A DNA stretch of 52,921 nucleotides, from contig NZ_UQYC01000002.1 of the NCBI RefSeq assembly GCF_900545205.1, forward strand, positions 1-52,921. Direction: 5' to 3'. This DNA is from an uncultured Veillonella sp. Its GTDB lineage: Bacteria; Bacillota; Negativicutes; Veillonellales; Veillonellaceae. Position 1 is the stretch's first letter. Every line of letters begins with the position of its first letter. Below the pieces are notes generated by a model. That model was not told the DNA's origin. It did not search any database and was given only the letters and a program-made list of their open reading frames with translations. The position numbers and the translations under genes are program-made. Of this stretch, positions 26,424 to 36,081 are shown piece by piece.

Positions 26424-26538
26424 CTATAAAACCAACACGTTTTGTCCTATAACCCTTTTTATGTGTATTACATATCTAATTATTACAACATATCACACAC
26501 GAATAGAGAAATCCGCTAATCATATGTAAATGGCTAAA

Positions 26539-29500
26539 TTAATCTACAACAATTGCATCATGCAAGCGGAAGCTATAGATATAGCATGCTTTTACCGGCA
26601 TGCCCGTCAATCGTTGCAAGGCCTCTTTATAGAGGTCCATTTGTATTTTATAGCGCTTGATAAGGTCTTCTCCAGATTTGACGCGATCTGTCTTGTAATC
26701 TACGAGAACCCATTCACCGTCTTCTTCAAAGGCAGTATCGATAATACCTTGAAGGAATAGATTTTCGCCATCCTCTAAGGTGTCATATACGCGTTTTCCT
26801 TCAAAGAGCATACTAAACGGCAATTCTCGTTCGATACGCTTAGCGTTGATGAGACGCTTTCCAAGGTCAGAACTGAAGAATTTATAAAGACTGGTATCGC
26901 TTAATAAATTTCGTTCTTCCTCTGTGAAAGTCCCTTTCGTTACCAATTCATCCAGCTCTTTTGTTAAAGAAGCTTGCGTGTACTTAGTAAGAGGTAACCA
27001 TTGCATGGCCTCATGCATCAAGGTACCCCATTGAGCCCCTGTTAACACATCCTCTTCGGACTGTAATGCTTGAGGCTTGCGACCGAATACAGAGTTCGCT
27101 AAATCATCAGCAGAAACTGTTCTAATTGGTACAGTTTCATTACTGGTAGCATTCCTATCAGCATTACGTATATCTAACTTAATAGCTTGACCTAAGATTG
27201 TATCTGAAACAGCTCGTTGAGCGCCAGCCTCTACCGTATTTACTGCTTCAGCAGGTGTATTAAGGGTATCAATTGTCCCTGCTTCTAGTTCTCGTTCTTG
27301 GAATCGTCGTTTCAATTCACTAACAGAGATTTTAGCAGTCCGTCGTGTGGCATCGTTGTACGGATAGGTATAGTTAAAGCGGTCTACTATTTCCTGTGGT
27401 AATTCTACAGCATTAACAGCTTTTAACTCACGTACCTTGTTGATAGTGGTTTCGTCAATATCTGCTTTATAATCGAGATCACCGTAAAGAGAGCCATCGT
27501 GAATTTCAACCTTGATACGACATTTCTTGTCCGGTAAGTCAAAATAGGTTGGCCCTTCGTACTCAATGGCTACACGCAATGGATTGCCGCCGTCTAAATG
27601 ACGAGCAAAGCCCATAATGAGCCAATCTAAATACGTATTGGCTTGAGTGATAATATCCGTTGGCAATTGTTGGCCTTCTACAGAGGCAGCATTTTTAATG
27701 AGTTCACCTAAGGTGCTCAACCCACCCTTAGAATTTTTAAAGCCTTTCACAAAGCCTGTCATAAACAGCTTATCTCGTGCTCGTGTTAACGCTACATAAA
27801 GAATACGCTGTTCCTCGGCTTTCAGGGCTGCCTCTTTGACATCTTTCACGTAGAACCACGGCATGGTCGGGAAGGATACTCGAATATCTGGGAAGTATCC
27901 CTTTAAGCCAAGGCCTGCGTTCTTATCGATAAGAAGCTCAGAGCGAAGGTCCATCATATTGAATTTCTTTTGCATCCCAGATAAGAATACAACAGGGAAC
28001 TCGAGACCCTTACTCTTGTGAATGGTCATGAGGCGCACTACATTATCCGCTTCACTGACCACATTGGCAAGAGGCATATCTTGATTACTGTCGCGCAAGC
28101 TTTCAACAAAACGCAAGAATCTAAAGAGTCCACGGAAGCCAGAGGCCTCATAGCCCTTAGCGCGGTCGTATAAGGCGAGAACATTCGCACGGCGTACAAG
28201 ACCATTTGGCATGGCACCCACATAGTTTACATAATCTTGGGATTCGTAAATATCCCACAATAAATCGGTCACACCGTGACGACGTGACAAGGTACGCCAA
28301 CGCTCCATATGTCCAATAAAGGATAATAAGCGCTCATCTTGTGCCTCTTCTGCATAAGCAGGCATGAGAGACCACAAAGAACCCTCACCAGACAAGCGCA
28401 ACGCACCTAACTCATTTGCATCAAGCCCAACGAGACCAGAATGCAAGACCGCTGCCATCGGCAAGTCTTGTTCAGGATTATCTATGATGGATAACAACGC
28501 TAACAAGAGCTGGATTTCTTGGGCTTCAAAGTAACCATCCCGTTCGTTTACCACCGCAGGGATGCCTGCTTGACGCATAGCCTCTACGGCACGGGTGCCC
28601 CACCCCGCCAAGGATCTGCGCAAAATCGCAAAGTCTCGCCACTCGATTTGACGGAATGTACCATCTGGATTTTGCACCTGCTTCTTAGCAGCGTGAATTT
28701 CCTTAATCTTTTGAATAATGAAATCTAGCTCGCGTTCGTTGTTCTCAGGGTCATCCCCTTCGTCTTCATCGCTTTCACTAGCACCGAGGGTATCCTTGCT
28801 CACATCTAAAAGCTGCAATTCCACGTCGCCTCCAACCCAGTCCTCAGGCGCATCCTCTACAATGCGACCAGGAATGAGGGATTCTGCCTCTGTATAGTTA
28901 AGCTCTGCCGCCTCTTCCGTCATGATTTGATAGAACAAGAAATTTGTGGCAGCCAAGATATTTTCGTGAGATCGGAAGTTCTTCGCCAAATCAATACGGC
29001 GCTCTACCGCATCAGTACCGCCGTAGGTGTTATATTTCTCCATAAACAGGGAACTGTCGGCCATACGGAAACTGTAAATAGCCTGCTTCACGTCGCCCAC
29101 GTAGAACCGATTATCGACGCGAGAAATCAAGTTGATAATCGTCTCTTGCACACCGTTCGTATCTTGGTATTCGTCGACCATGATTTCTTTGAAAGTATCT
29201 TGCAGCTCCTTCGCCACGTCAGACGGCTGAGGATCATCCTCTGTGCCAGGCTCAACGAGAAGGGCTAAACATAGATGTTCCAAGTCACTAAAGTCCATGA
29301 TGCCTTGTTCTTGTTTCATATCCCGATACGCCTTATGGAACGCAATGGTAATCTCTACTAAACCTTCAATGATAGGATATTGAGCCTTGAACTGCTCTTG
29401 TAAGGTAGCTTCCGGCACTGTGAATACAGCAGCTTGCATCGCTTTAAGGTCATCTTTATTTTGGGAACCTAAAGATTTAAACTCTGCTTGTAAACTAGGG

Positions 29501-30405
29501 TCAACCTCTTCTCCAAGTTTATTAAAGCGGTCTTTTATAAAGGTATCCGTATGTTTACAAGCTTCCCCCATATCATCCCAGGTTTGAGCATTTAAAAGCA
29601 TGCCTAGTGCAGCTAATTGGTTATCGTATATGTTTTGCCATTTGTGAGGCCCTACTGGATCGAGCAAGATTTGTTCCAGCCGCTCTAAGCGCTCACGAAT
29701 GCGATCTATGACAGCTATATGTTGATTCCACATATATTGACCCCATAGCGTATCACTTGGGTTTATTTCCATCGCCTCTTTATAAGGTGCTAATGCTTTA
29801 CGTAGCCATCCATCAGGATTAGCAAGGGACATAGCGTAGTTATATAGGGACATAATCTTCGCCGTTAAGCCTGCATCAGATTTATCATCACTGAAGAAGT
29901 CTGCCAACTCATAAATATTATAAAGACCCTCTTCATAGGATTTAGTCAATAAATCGGCTAATACCTCTTGTTGTAAGAGTGCCATTTCTGCTTCGTTACC
30001 AATGCGAGCCGTTGGATTAATATCGAGCTTGTAGAAATAGGAACGAATCACCCATTGGCAGAAGGAATGCAACGTAGAGATATGAGCAGATGGTAAGAGA
30101 TTAAGCTGTCGTTCAAGACGCTGCTGCATAGCCTCATCATCAGTAGACTCCATGGCTTTTGCCAAGGCAAGCCCAATACGAGCACTCATCTCTTGTGCCG
30201 CCGCCTTTGTAAAGGTTACAACCATGAGCTCTTGCACGGATAAAGGATTATCCATATCTTTAAGACGCGTAATGATGCGCTCTACGAGAACAGCGGTTTT
30301 ACCTGAGCCAGCCGCTGCAGCGACTAGCAAGGTTTGATTGTCTAAGGACGAATCCTTAGGCGCTATAATGGCAGACTCCTGCTCTGGCGTCCATTTAACA
30401 CCCAT
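26539..30405 (-). CDS. addA: ATP-dependent helicase/nuclease subunit AddA
   Basis: 1288 residues from the ATG at 30405, chosen because AAGGAGGTG sits 6 bp upstream; an in-frame ATG at 30438 lies before that site. UvrD/Rep helicase motifs: Walker A AAAAGSGKTAV, DEYQDTN (motif II), HKSKGLEFPVVF (motif V) and YVALTRARDKLF (motif VI). The C-terminal RecB-type nuclease domain carries GEWVLVDYKTDRV. An acidic insertion (SESDEDEGDDPENNE) lies mid-protein. With AddB it resects double-strand breaks to Chi and loads RecA. It overlaps addB by 11 bp. The IS lies immediately downstream. Confidence 0.95.
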   Translation of the reverse strand: MGVKWTPEQESAIIAPKDSSLDNQTLLVAAAAGSGKTAVLVERIITRLKDMDNPLSVQELMVVTFTKAAAQEMSARIGLALAKAMESTDDEAMQQRLERQLNLLPSAHISTLHSFCQWVIRSYFYKLDINPTARIGNEAEMALLQQEVLADLLTKSYEEGLYNIYELADFFSDDKSDAGLTAKIMSLYNYAMSLANPDGWLRKALAPYKEAMEINPSDTLWGQYMWNQHIAVIDRIRERLERLEQILLDPVGPHKWQNIYDNQLAALGMLLNAQTWDDMGEACKHTDTFIKDRFNKLGEEVDPSLQAEFKSLGSQNKDDLKAMQAAVFTVPEATLQEQFKAQYPIIEGLVEITIAFHKAYRDMKQEQGIMDFSDLEHLCLALLVEPGTEDDPQPSDVAKELQDTFKEIMVDEYQDTNGVQETIINLISRVDNRFYVGDVKQAIYSFRMADSSLFMEKYNTYGGTDAVERRIDLAKNFRSHENILAATNFLFYQIMTEEAAELNYTEAESLIPGRIVEDAPEDWVGGDVELQLLDVSKDTLGASESDEDEGDDPENNERELDFIIQKIKEIHAAKKQVQNPDGTFRQIEWRDFAILRRSLAGWGTRAVEAMRQAGIPAVVNERDGYFEAQEIQLLLALLSIIDNPEQDLPMAAVLHSGLVGLDANELGALRLSGEGSLWSLMPAYAEEAQDERLLSFIGHMERWRTLSRRHGVTDLLWDIYESQDYVNYVGAMPNGLVRRANVLALYDRAKGYEASGFRGLFRFLRFVESLRDSNQDMPLANVVSEADNVVRLMTIHKSKGLEFPVVFLSGMQKKFNMMDLRSELLIDKNAGLGLKGYFPDIRVSFPTMPWFYVKDVKEAALKAEEQRILYVALTRARDKLFMTGFVKGFKNSKGGLSTLGELIKNAASVEGQQLPTDIITQANTYLDWLIMGFARHLDGGNPLRVAIEYEGPTYFDLPDKKCRIKVEIHDGSLYGDLDYKADIDETTINKVRELKAVNAVELPQEIVDRFNYTYPYNDATRRTAKISVSELKRRFQERELEAGTIDTLNTPAEAVNTVEAGAQRAVSDTILGQAIKLDIRNADRNATSNETVPIRTVSADDLANSVFGRKPQALQSEEDVLTGAQWGTLMHEAMQWLPLTKYTQASLTKELDELVTKGTFTEEERNLLSDTSLYKFFSSDLGKRLINAKRIERELPFSMLFEGKRVYDTLEDGENLFLQGIIDTAFEEDGEWVLVDYKTDRVKSGEDLIKRYKIQMDLYKEALQRLTGMPVKACYIYSFRLHDAIVVD

Positions 30406-33400
30406 GGTTTTCACCTCCTTCGCTACTGTTGTTTCCATTATTGCGATTCCCGTTGTTATCGCTATTTTCGTCGTTTAGAACCTCTTTCATCCGTTCTAAT
30501 GCATCATCTTCGGATAGTCTAGATAAGTAATTATATCGATTGCGACTAGAGTCAAAGCGGCATATGGTATTGTAATCACAGTAAGTACAAGGTCTGTTCT
30601 TATTTAACTGGTACGGCTGAATTGGGAATTGTCCTTCTCCAATATGACGACCAATGTCAGCCATTACGTGATTAGTATAACGGCACATTACATCAAATTC
30701 ACCGGTGTTCTTAACCTTATGCAAGTCTCTACTAGAAATTGTTTGATCCTTTTTCGTCGCAATCGGCACATATGGACCTCGTTTAGAACCGTAGGATAAG
30801 AACTTATTATCGATATGCGTTAACAACTCAACATCATCTGAGAAGTAGCCGCTATTTTGCCACGCATCACTTTCTTTAGCCAAGGCTACTGCATCTTCAT
30901 AAGATATAGGCGCGCCAGCAGGGATTTTAGGGTTCTTCACATAGGAATACACCACAGCCGCAGGAGCCATAGATTCGCCTTGCGTGTTACCATAAGCGGA
31001 TTCTAAGGCTAATAGATATGTCATGAGCTGCAATTTAAGACCATAATACACATCTTGTGCCGTTACATGTGCGCCACCCGATTTGTAGTCGATAACCATA
31101 CCATAGGTTTGACCGTCTCGGGTATATTCATCGATACGGTCAATTTGACCAATAAGGCGTAAATAGCGATCTTCTCCAAGAGGCACACGAATCGGATCCC
31201 AGCCACCTTGACGTCCAAAATCTTGTTCTAAGTATTTCGTATCAAAATCACTGCGCTTGGACCACTCTACAAGGCGGTCTACCGTCACATGTAATGTTCG
31301 TTGTACACGCTGCTCGATTGCCTTTTGGTAGGCATCGCTCGTTTCCTCACCGCCCTGATTTTCTTGTAAAATTTCTTCCGCTACGGTACGGCACAAATTT
31401 TGTTGTTCATCTTCATTGAGGTCACGCCATTGTTTATTGTTATCTAATAGATAATTACCTAAACGCTCTAAGTTAGCGTGAAGGAATGTACCAATTTCAG
31501 GAGCACCAAAGGAGCGTACACGACGCGGTTCCAGTTTCAAACCATATTGAGCATAGAACTTGAACGGACATTGCTGATATCTCTCTAGACGCGTTACAGA
31601 ACCAGACATGTAGCCTTTAGATAGGAATAATCCATTTACTAAATCCTTCGTAATAACCGGTACATCGTTATTATCTCGAATACCACGAGACACCTCACCT
31701 AAACGAGGACGATAGGTGTCGCTTTCACGAGCCCAGTTATAAAGGCCCCACCATAATGGATTGACCTCATGACCACTAAAGAGAGCCCCCCAACGCTCCG
31801 ATAATAAAGACAAGCTTTGAAGCGGACGCCATACATAATCAGACTCGGTATCAGGTGCAATGGATAGAGGAATATCTACAGCCTTAGCGACGTAACCAAG
31901 GGATTCTAGTCGTTTCACCACGAGGGATGGCTCAAGGCCTGTTCCATCCTCACCAGAGCTTGCATAGGACAAGGTCAACGAATCGGATGCCCGTGTCATA
32001 GCTAGGTATAGTAGGAAATTCTCGTTGAAAGCCTTCGGCAACGCTCCTTCAGCCAGGGTAATACCGGCCTCCGCCAATTCTTGACGTTCCTTATCCTTAA
32101 TAAGTCCTTCGTCGCCCATACTTTGTGGGAAGATGCCTTGGTTGAGGCCCATGACGAACACCTTAGGCCACCATTGGCTATAACCACGTTCAATGGTGGT
32201 AATCACCACATGATCTAGAGATGGTGGAATCATAGAATAATTTACATCGCTCAAGCCTTCTTCGAGGAGTAGCATCATCTCATCTAAGGTCAACACTTCG
32301 TCCTTCATGACCATAGAGATTTCGTCTATGAAAGAAATAACTGCATTGTACATCTGTTCATGGCTAGCTTTAGACTCTTGATCACCTACAGTTTCTGCAT
32401 CCTTCGCCCACTCATAGAGGCGCTGTGGCACTTGCAATGTTTCTAATAAACCATAGAGCTGTTCACCCCATTCGGCCCCCGTATGGCCTTCGCTATGAGC
32501 AGCAAAGTCAAACCATGGCGATAATATATCCATAATGGTTTGTCGTGCTTGATTAACACGAGCTCTACGCGGTGCATCTACGTGACTAGCTTCGTCTTGA
32601 CCTTCGTGGAAGCCTCGTAAATACGGCCAGCTTTCACGTTCCCATTTATAATGATCAATGCCAAACTCGAGCACATAGTTCTCTAATTCATCTACGGCCT
32701 CACGAGTAAGAGGCATCAAGTCCGTTTTCAGCAAAAGGAACATGCTGTCCCGGCTGTAACTATGGCGCACAATATCAAAGAGAGCCGTCAATAATTCGCC
32801 TAGCGGATGATTTTTCATAGGACGCTGACGGTCGATAAAGTGTGGAATACCATAGCGAGCGAAAACCTTCTCTAAGGTGTCTCCGTATGTTTCCGACTCG
32901 CGAAGCATAATACATACATCACGATACCGTGCCTCCGGAGAAGATTCCACATAGTCCAAAATACGACGAGCTATAGCGTCAGCTTCCCGTTCTCTGTTAT
33001 AGCCACGAATGAGCGGAATCGTAGTATCTGTAGAATTTGGCTTACTAGGACTAGTAAAGTAATTAGACTCTAGTTCTTGTACGATTTGAGGACCCCGTTT
33101 CCCATCAAATCCAACCCAGTTAATACTAGAACCATAACGAGCCACTAAGGTATCGTAAATTTCTAAAGGACGACTAAAGAGATGTTCCCCTCGACGAGCG
33201 AGCTTTAAGGCCTTTGGAGCCATCGGTAAATCTATGGTTATAACTGCTTCCTTCGCCAAATCAAACAAGGTGTAAATCAACTCATAGTGTGTAGGTGTAA
33301 ACCAATGAAAGCCATCGATGAAGACGTGACTATTTTCCATTAATGGAGATTGAGGCAAGGCCTCTACAATTTCCATAATAGGATCGATATCGCGCTCCCC

Positions 33401-33922
33401 ATGACGGCTGATTTCCTCTTCATAGGCAGCCATACAAATGGCAAGTTCACGCAATTTCTTTTGTAATACTTTATTTTTTACAGACTCCGCCCCACGTTCT
33501 AAGTCTGTAGGACCTACGCGGAAGGCACGAAACTCAGAAAAGAGCTGTTGCAATACAGAGGAAAACTCAGGCCGCTTGGTAGCCTGTTCTAAGAGGCCTA
33601 GTTCCTTTTGTTTTCGTTTCATAACAAGGCGCAACAACATAGACCGGCCAAAGCTAGATAAGCTTGATTGACCGGCCCCCTTAGAGCCTATGGATTGATA
33701 TACTTGGTACCCCAAACGACCAAAGCCTACAACGCGAACTGTGGTAAAGCCTTTTTCAGGCATAAACTCGGCAAGCTCTCGCTCTACGCGATACGTAGCT
33801 GGTTCAGGAACGAGTAAGATTATGGGTTCCCCTGGACAATCGGTCATAACTTGACGTATCCGTTCATATACGGCACGTGTTTTACCAGATCCTGCTCGTC
33901 CATAATAGACGCTAATACTCAT
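30395..33922 (-). CDS. addB: ATP-dependent helicase/nuclease subunit AddB
   Basis: 1175 residues. N-terminal Walker A GRAGSGKT at residues 8-15. The C-terminal nuclease domain has VIDYKSGG and the Fe-S cluster cysteines: one in QCPFKFYAQYG and three in CTYCDYNTIC. The protein inspects the 3' strand for the Chi-like sequence in AddAB complexes and contributes the second nuclease. Ends in an Asn/Gly-rich, disordered tail (NNGNRNNGNNSSEGG). Start after GGGAGG; addA begins inside its last codons, which ensures coupled synthesis. Confidence 0.94.
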   Translation of the reverse strand: MSISVYYGRAGSGKTRAVYERIRQVMTDCPGEPIILLVPEPATYRVERELAEFMPEKGFTTVRVVGFGRLGYQVYQSIGSKGAGQSSLSSFGRSMLLRLVMKRKQKELGLLEQATKRPEFSSVLQQLFSEFRAFRVGPTDLERGAESVKNKVLQKKLRELAICMAAYEEEISRHGERDIDPIMEIVEALPQSPLMENSHVFIDGFHWFTPTHYELIYTLFDLAKEAVITIDLPMAPKALKLARRGEHLFSRPLEIYDTLVARYGSSINWVGFDGKRGPQIVQELESNYFTSPSKPNSTDTTIPLIRGYNREREADAIARRILDYVESSPEARYRDVCIMLRESETYGDTLEKVFARYGIPHFIDRQRPMKNHPLGELLTALFDIVRHSYSRDSMFLLLKTDLMPLTREAVDELENYVLEFGIDHYKWERESWPYLRGFHEGQDEASHVDAPRRARVNQARQTIMDILSPWFDFAAHSEGHTGAEWGEQLYGLLETLQVPQRLYEWAKDAETVGDQESKASHEQMYNAVISFIDEISMVMKDEVLTLDEMMLLLEEGLSDVNYSMIPPSLDHVVITTIERGYSQWWPKVFVMGLNQGIFPQSMGDEGLIKDKERQELAEAGITLAEGALPKAFNENFLLYLAMTRASDSLTLSYASSGEDGTGLEPSLVVKRLESLGYVAKAVDIPLSIAPDTESDYVWRPLQSLSLLSERWGALFSGHEVNPLWWGLYNWARESDTYRPRLGEVSRGIRDNNDVPVITKDLVNGLFLSKGYMSGSVTRLERYQQCPFKFYAQYGLKLEPRRVRSFGAPEIGTFLHANLERLGNYLLDNNKQWRDLNEDEQQNLCRTVAEEILQENQGGEETSDAYQKAIEQRVQRTLHVTVDRLVEWSKRSDFDTKYLEQDFGRQGGWDPIRVPLGEDRYLRLIGQIDRIDEYTRDGQTYGMVIDYKSGGAHVTAQDVYYGLKLQLMTYLLALESAYGNTQGESMAPAAVVYSYVKNPKIPAGAPISYEDAVALAKESDAWQNSGYFSDDVELLTHIDNKFLSYGSKRGPYVPIATKKDQTISSRDLHKVKNTGEFDVMCRYTNHVMADIGRHIGEGQFPIQPYQLNKNRPCTYCDYNTICRFDSSRNRYNYLSRLSEDDALERMKEVLNDENSDNNGNRNNGNNSSEGGENHGC

Positions 33923-34256
33923 GAGACCTCCCTAGTGAAACTTTCACCATCTCAATTTATAGAAATCATAAATTTCATCTTATTTTTAAATTTCTTTTCC
34001 TCAAGTATAGATTTAAACTAATTTTTTCGATATAATATATTACTATACTACGTATTATTATATAGTAATATGATATTCTGTGCCTAATTATGGGGTAATT
34101 AAAGGCAAATTGTACAATATTTGACTCATTAGATTAAATTTGTTTATAATTAAGAAAATATTTTATATTTTATTTACAATTAACAGAATTTCATATATAA
34201 TACATGTTAGTATTTGTGTTATTTGTAAAAAATCATGTATTTAGGAGTGAATTATT
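33923..34256. other. 334-bp AT-rich gap between divergent addB and a secreted-protein gene
   Basis: Contains the strong promoter at 34173-34201 for the rightward gene and presumably the addB promoter, for which no good hexamers were found. No coding frame or long repeat seen. Confidence 0.6.
34173..34201 (+). promoter_or_regulatory. Strong promoter of the secreted Ala-rich protein
   Basis: TTTACA (34173-34178), 17-bp spacer, perfect TATAAT (34196-34201). The AGGAG ribosome site is 41 bp further on. Confidence 0.75.
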
Positions 34257-35234
34257 ATGAACAAAAAACATTTAGCAGCTGCTTTCGCAGTATTTGCAGC
34301 TACAACTATGTCTTTCTCTGCTTTCGCAGCATCTGTTGATGCTAATGCACGTGCTTACGAACGCGCTGCAGCTGAGCAATATACTTACGCTGCACCTCAA
34401 GCAGCTACACCAGCGTACCAATCTGGTTATGTAACAAGCGCACCACGCCCTGGTTACAAACCATTACCAGCGGTACCTTACACAGCAGGTGACATGGCTC
34501 AACAAATGCCTGTATCTAAAGAATTAGGCGATCCAATCTTCGTAGCACCTGAAACAACAGCTGTAGGTCTTCAAATCATGGACCCTATCGCTACTAACAG
34601 CCAACCTGTATACCAAGAAACTGTAACTTCCGTAACAGCTAATGGTAACGGCAGTGCATATGTTTCCCGTTATAAAACTAACCAATTAAACGCATTCGAC
34701 TTGTTGTTGAACGGCAAATCTTACACTTACGACTTGCCTGCATACACTAACGGCTACCAAGTGAAAACTGCTAGCTCCTACAACCGTGCTGGCGACGGCG
34801 TTGCAAATGTATTCTCTACAAACGTAATCACTGAAGCAGTTGTAAACAACAACTCCTTGCGTATCACTGTTAACATGACTCAACCAACAGCTGTAGCAGC
34901 TGCTAAATTGCGTTCCATGCAACAAACTGGTCAAGTAGCAGGCGGTGAAGTAGCTGCATTGTTCGCTTACAATGAAAGCTATGATGGTGTAAAACAAGCT
35001 GCTCATTACGACGTATTCAACAACGGCAACCGTTACATCGTTGTTAAATCTGGTGCTGTAACAGTTCCAAATGGTGCACAACACCCTTACGCAACTGCAT
35101 TGTTCGCAGTTACTGACGACACTGTAGCAGCTGTAACAGTATCTGGCAACACTGCTGATACTTACGATTTAGTTAAAGGTACTGCATACGCAATTGCACA
35201 ATCCGCTCGCGTATCTAACGCACGTACTCGCTAA
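34257..35234 (+). CDS. Secreted protein of unknown function
   Basis: 325 residues. Signal peptide MNKKHLAAAFAVFAATTMSF ending at AFA-AS (residue 24). Then a Tyr/Ala/Pro-rich segment (residues 28-85, RPGYKPLPAVPY) and a globular, beta-rich domain (about 115-318) with aromatic- and Asn-rich strands. No cysteine after the signal peptide, no lipobox, no anchor. A strong promoter, strong ribosome site and uniform codon choice suggest an abundant periplasmic or secreted protein. The RPGYKPLP motif is echoed by RPYKPLSTP in the protein encoded at 36082. No family recognised. Confidence 0.8.
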   Translation: MNKKHLAAAFAVFAATTMSFSAFAASVDANARAYERAAAEQYTYAAPQAATPAYQSGYVTSAPRPGYKPLPAVPYTAGDMAQQMPVSKELGDPIFVAPETTAVGLQIMDPIATNSQPVYQETVTSVTANGNGSAYVSRYKTNQLNAFDLLLNGKSYTYDLPAYTNGYQVKTASSYNRAGDGVANVFSTNVITEAVVNNNSLRITVNMTQPTAVAAAKLRSMQQTGQVAGGEVAALFAYNESYDGVKQAAHYDVFNNGNRYIVVKSGAVTVPNGAQHPYATALFAVTDDTVAAVTVSGNTADTYDLVKGTAYAIAQSARVSNARTR

Positions 35235-35313
35235 TTCTAACTATAATTCGTTACGAATTAACTATAATGGTGAAAGCTACAAGCCTTCACACCTAAAGAC
35301 TATATAAATCACC

Positions 35314-35352
35314 AAAGCCCCGAATGAGGTATCTCATTCGGGGCTTTTTTAT
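35314..35352 (+). terminator. Terminator of the secreted-protein gene
   Basis: Perfect 15-bp stem AAAGCCCCGAATGAG / CTCATTCGGGGCTTT, 4-nt loop and T-run; lies between convergent genes. Confidence 0.94.
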
Positions 35353-35386
35353 GCATCTTATCAATTGAATTCTTAGATTTATTTTT

Positions 35387-35938
35387 TTACGATAATCTTG
35401 TAAATACTTCTAACGCTTTATACGCCATCAAACGATAGCCTCTTGCATTAGGATGTACTTCACCGGCAAAGACAATTTGGCCGATTTGATCCGCTTCGTA
35501 TAATGATGTATAAAAGTCTATAACCTTCAAATCATGCTCTGCAGCATAGGCTTTCAGTTGTTCATTGACCTCTCGCACCACAATGTCGAGTCCATCCATA
35601 TCACTATCGATTTGTGTTTCCAAACCAATAATAACCTTCCCCTTTGTGCTCGCTAGTTCAATAGCTTTCACCAAGGTCTTGAACACATATGCACTATCTC
35701 GACCTTGTAAGATATCATTAGTACCACACATTAAGAAGATATGACGCGTTGAATTAGCTACAGCTGTAGGTAGCCATTTTTCAATGTTATAAATCATGCC
35801 CTGAACGGAGCAGCCGTCTTCACCATAATTTGTAAAATGTACACCCTCTATAGATGCATCACAAATTTCAACCCAACCTTGGCCATAAGGCACATCATAA
35901 CCGCGGGTAATGCTATCGCCAAAACAGATAATTTCCAT
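35387..35938 (-). CDS. SGNH/GDSL-type esterase
   Basis: 183 residues from the ATG at 35938, which has AGGAGGT 6 bp upstream; the longer frame from 35962 starts before that site. SGNH blocks: ICFGDSITRG (nucleophile Ser9), NYGEDGCSV (Gly block), MCGTND (Asn block) and the C-terminal EVHPNARGY with catalytic Asp-equivalent Glu/His. The usual DxxH is GEVH here, so the acid residue may be Glu or absent, as in some SGNH enzymes using a Ser-His dyad. No signal peptide, so cytoplasmic. Substrate unknown; acyl ester, thioester or sugar acetate are typical. Confidence 0.83.
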   Translation of the reverse strand: MEIICFGDSITRGYDVPYGQGWVEICDASIEGVHFTNYGEDGCSVQGMIYNIEKWLPTAVANSTRHIFLMCGTNDILQGRDSAYVFKTLVKAIELASTKGKVIIGLETQIDSDMDGLDIVVREVNEQLKAYAAEHDLKVIDFYTSLYEADQIGQIVFAGEVHPNARGYRLMAYKALEVFTRLS

Positions 35939-36048
35939 ATCTAGACCTCCTGTACTATGCATTAATCATATAACAAAATGACAATTATATACAATATACA
36001 TACTATGGATTTTTATATGCATTTTTTATAGAATTACATGTTTGACTA

Positions 36049-36057
36049 TGGTATACT
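36049..36057 (+). promoter_or_regulatory. Candidate extended -10 promoter
   Basis: TGGTATACT (extended -10) 25 bp before the ATG at 36082; a short leader with GAGAGG ribosome site follows. Confidence 0.5.
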
Positions 36058-36081
36058 AATTCCACATAAGAGAGGTCAAAG

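Larger units (their letters stand above)
25107..26455. mobile_element. IS1249-type insertion sequence (IS256-related), 1349 bp
   Basis: Bounded by perfect 24-bp inverted repeats (25107-25130, beginning GGGTTATAGGACAAAACG, and its complement at 26432-26455). Flanked by an 8-bp direct repeat TTTTTATG (25099-25106 and 26456-26463), the target duplication. The single transposase gene, on the minus strand, is interrupted by a stop codon. The right end also carries a second TIR-like copy and a 33-nt palindrome (see separate entries). Family assignment comes from the MPGQGRTFRR...FWQIWP...VDGIYL protein blocks. Confidence 0.93.

Noticed and set aside
30405..30438. Longer AddA start at 30438
   Set aside because: The ribosome site AAGGAGGTG lies downstream of that codon and just before the ATG at 30405.
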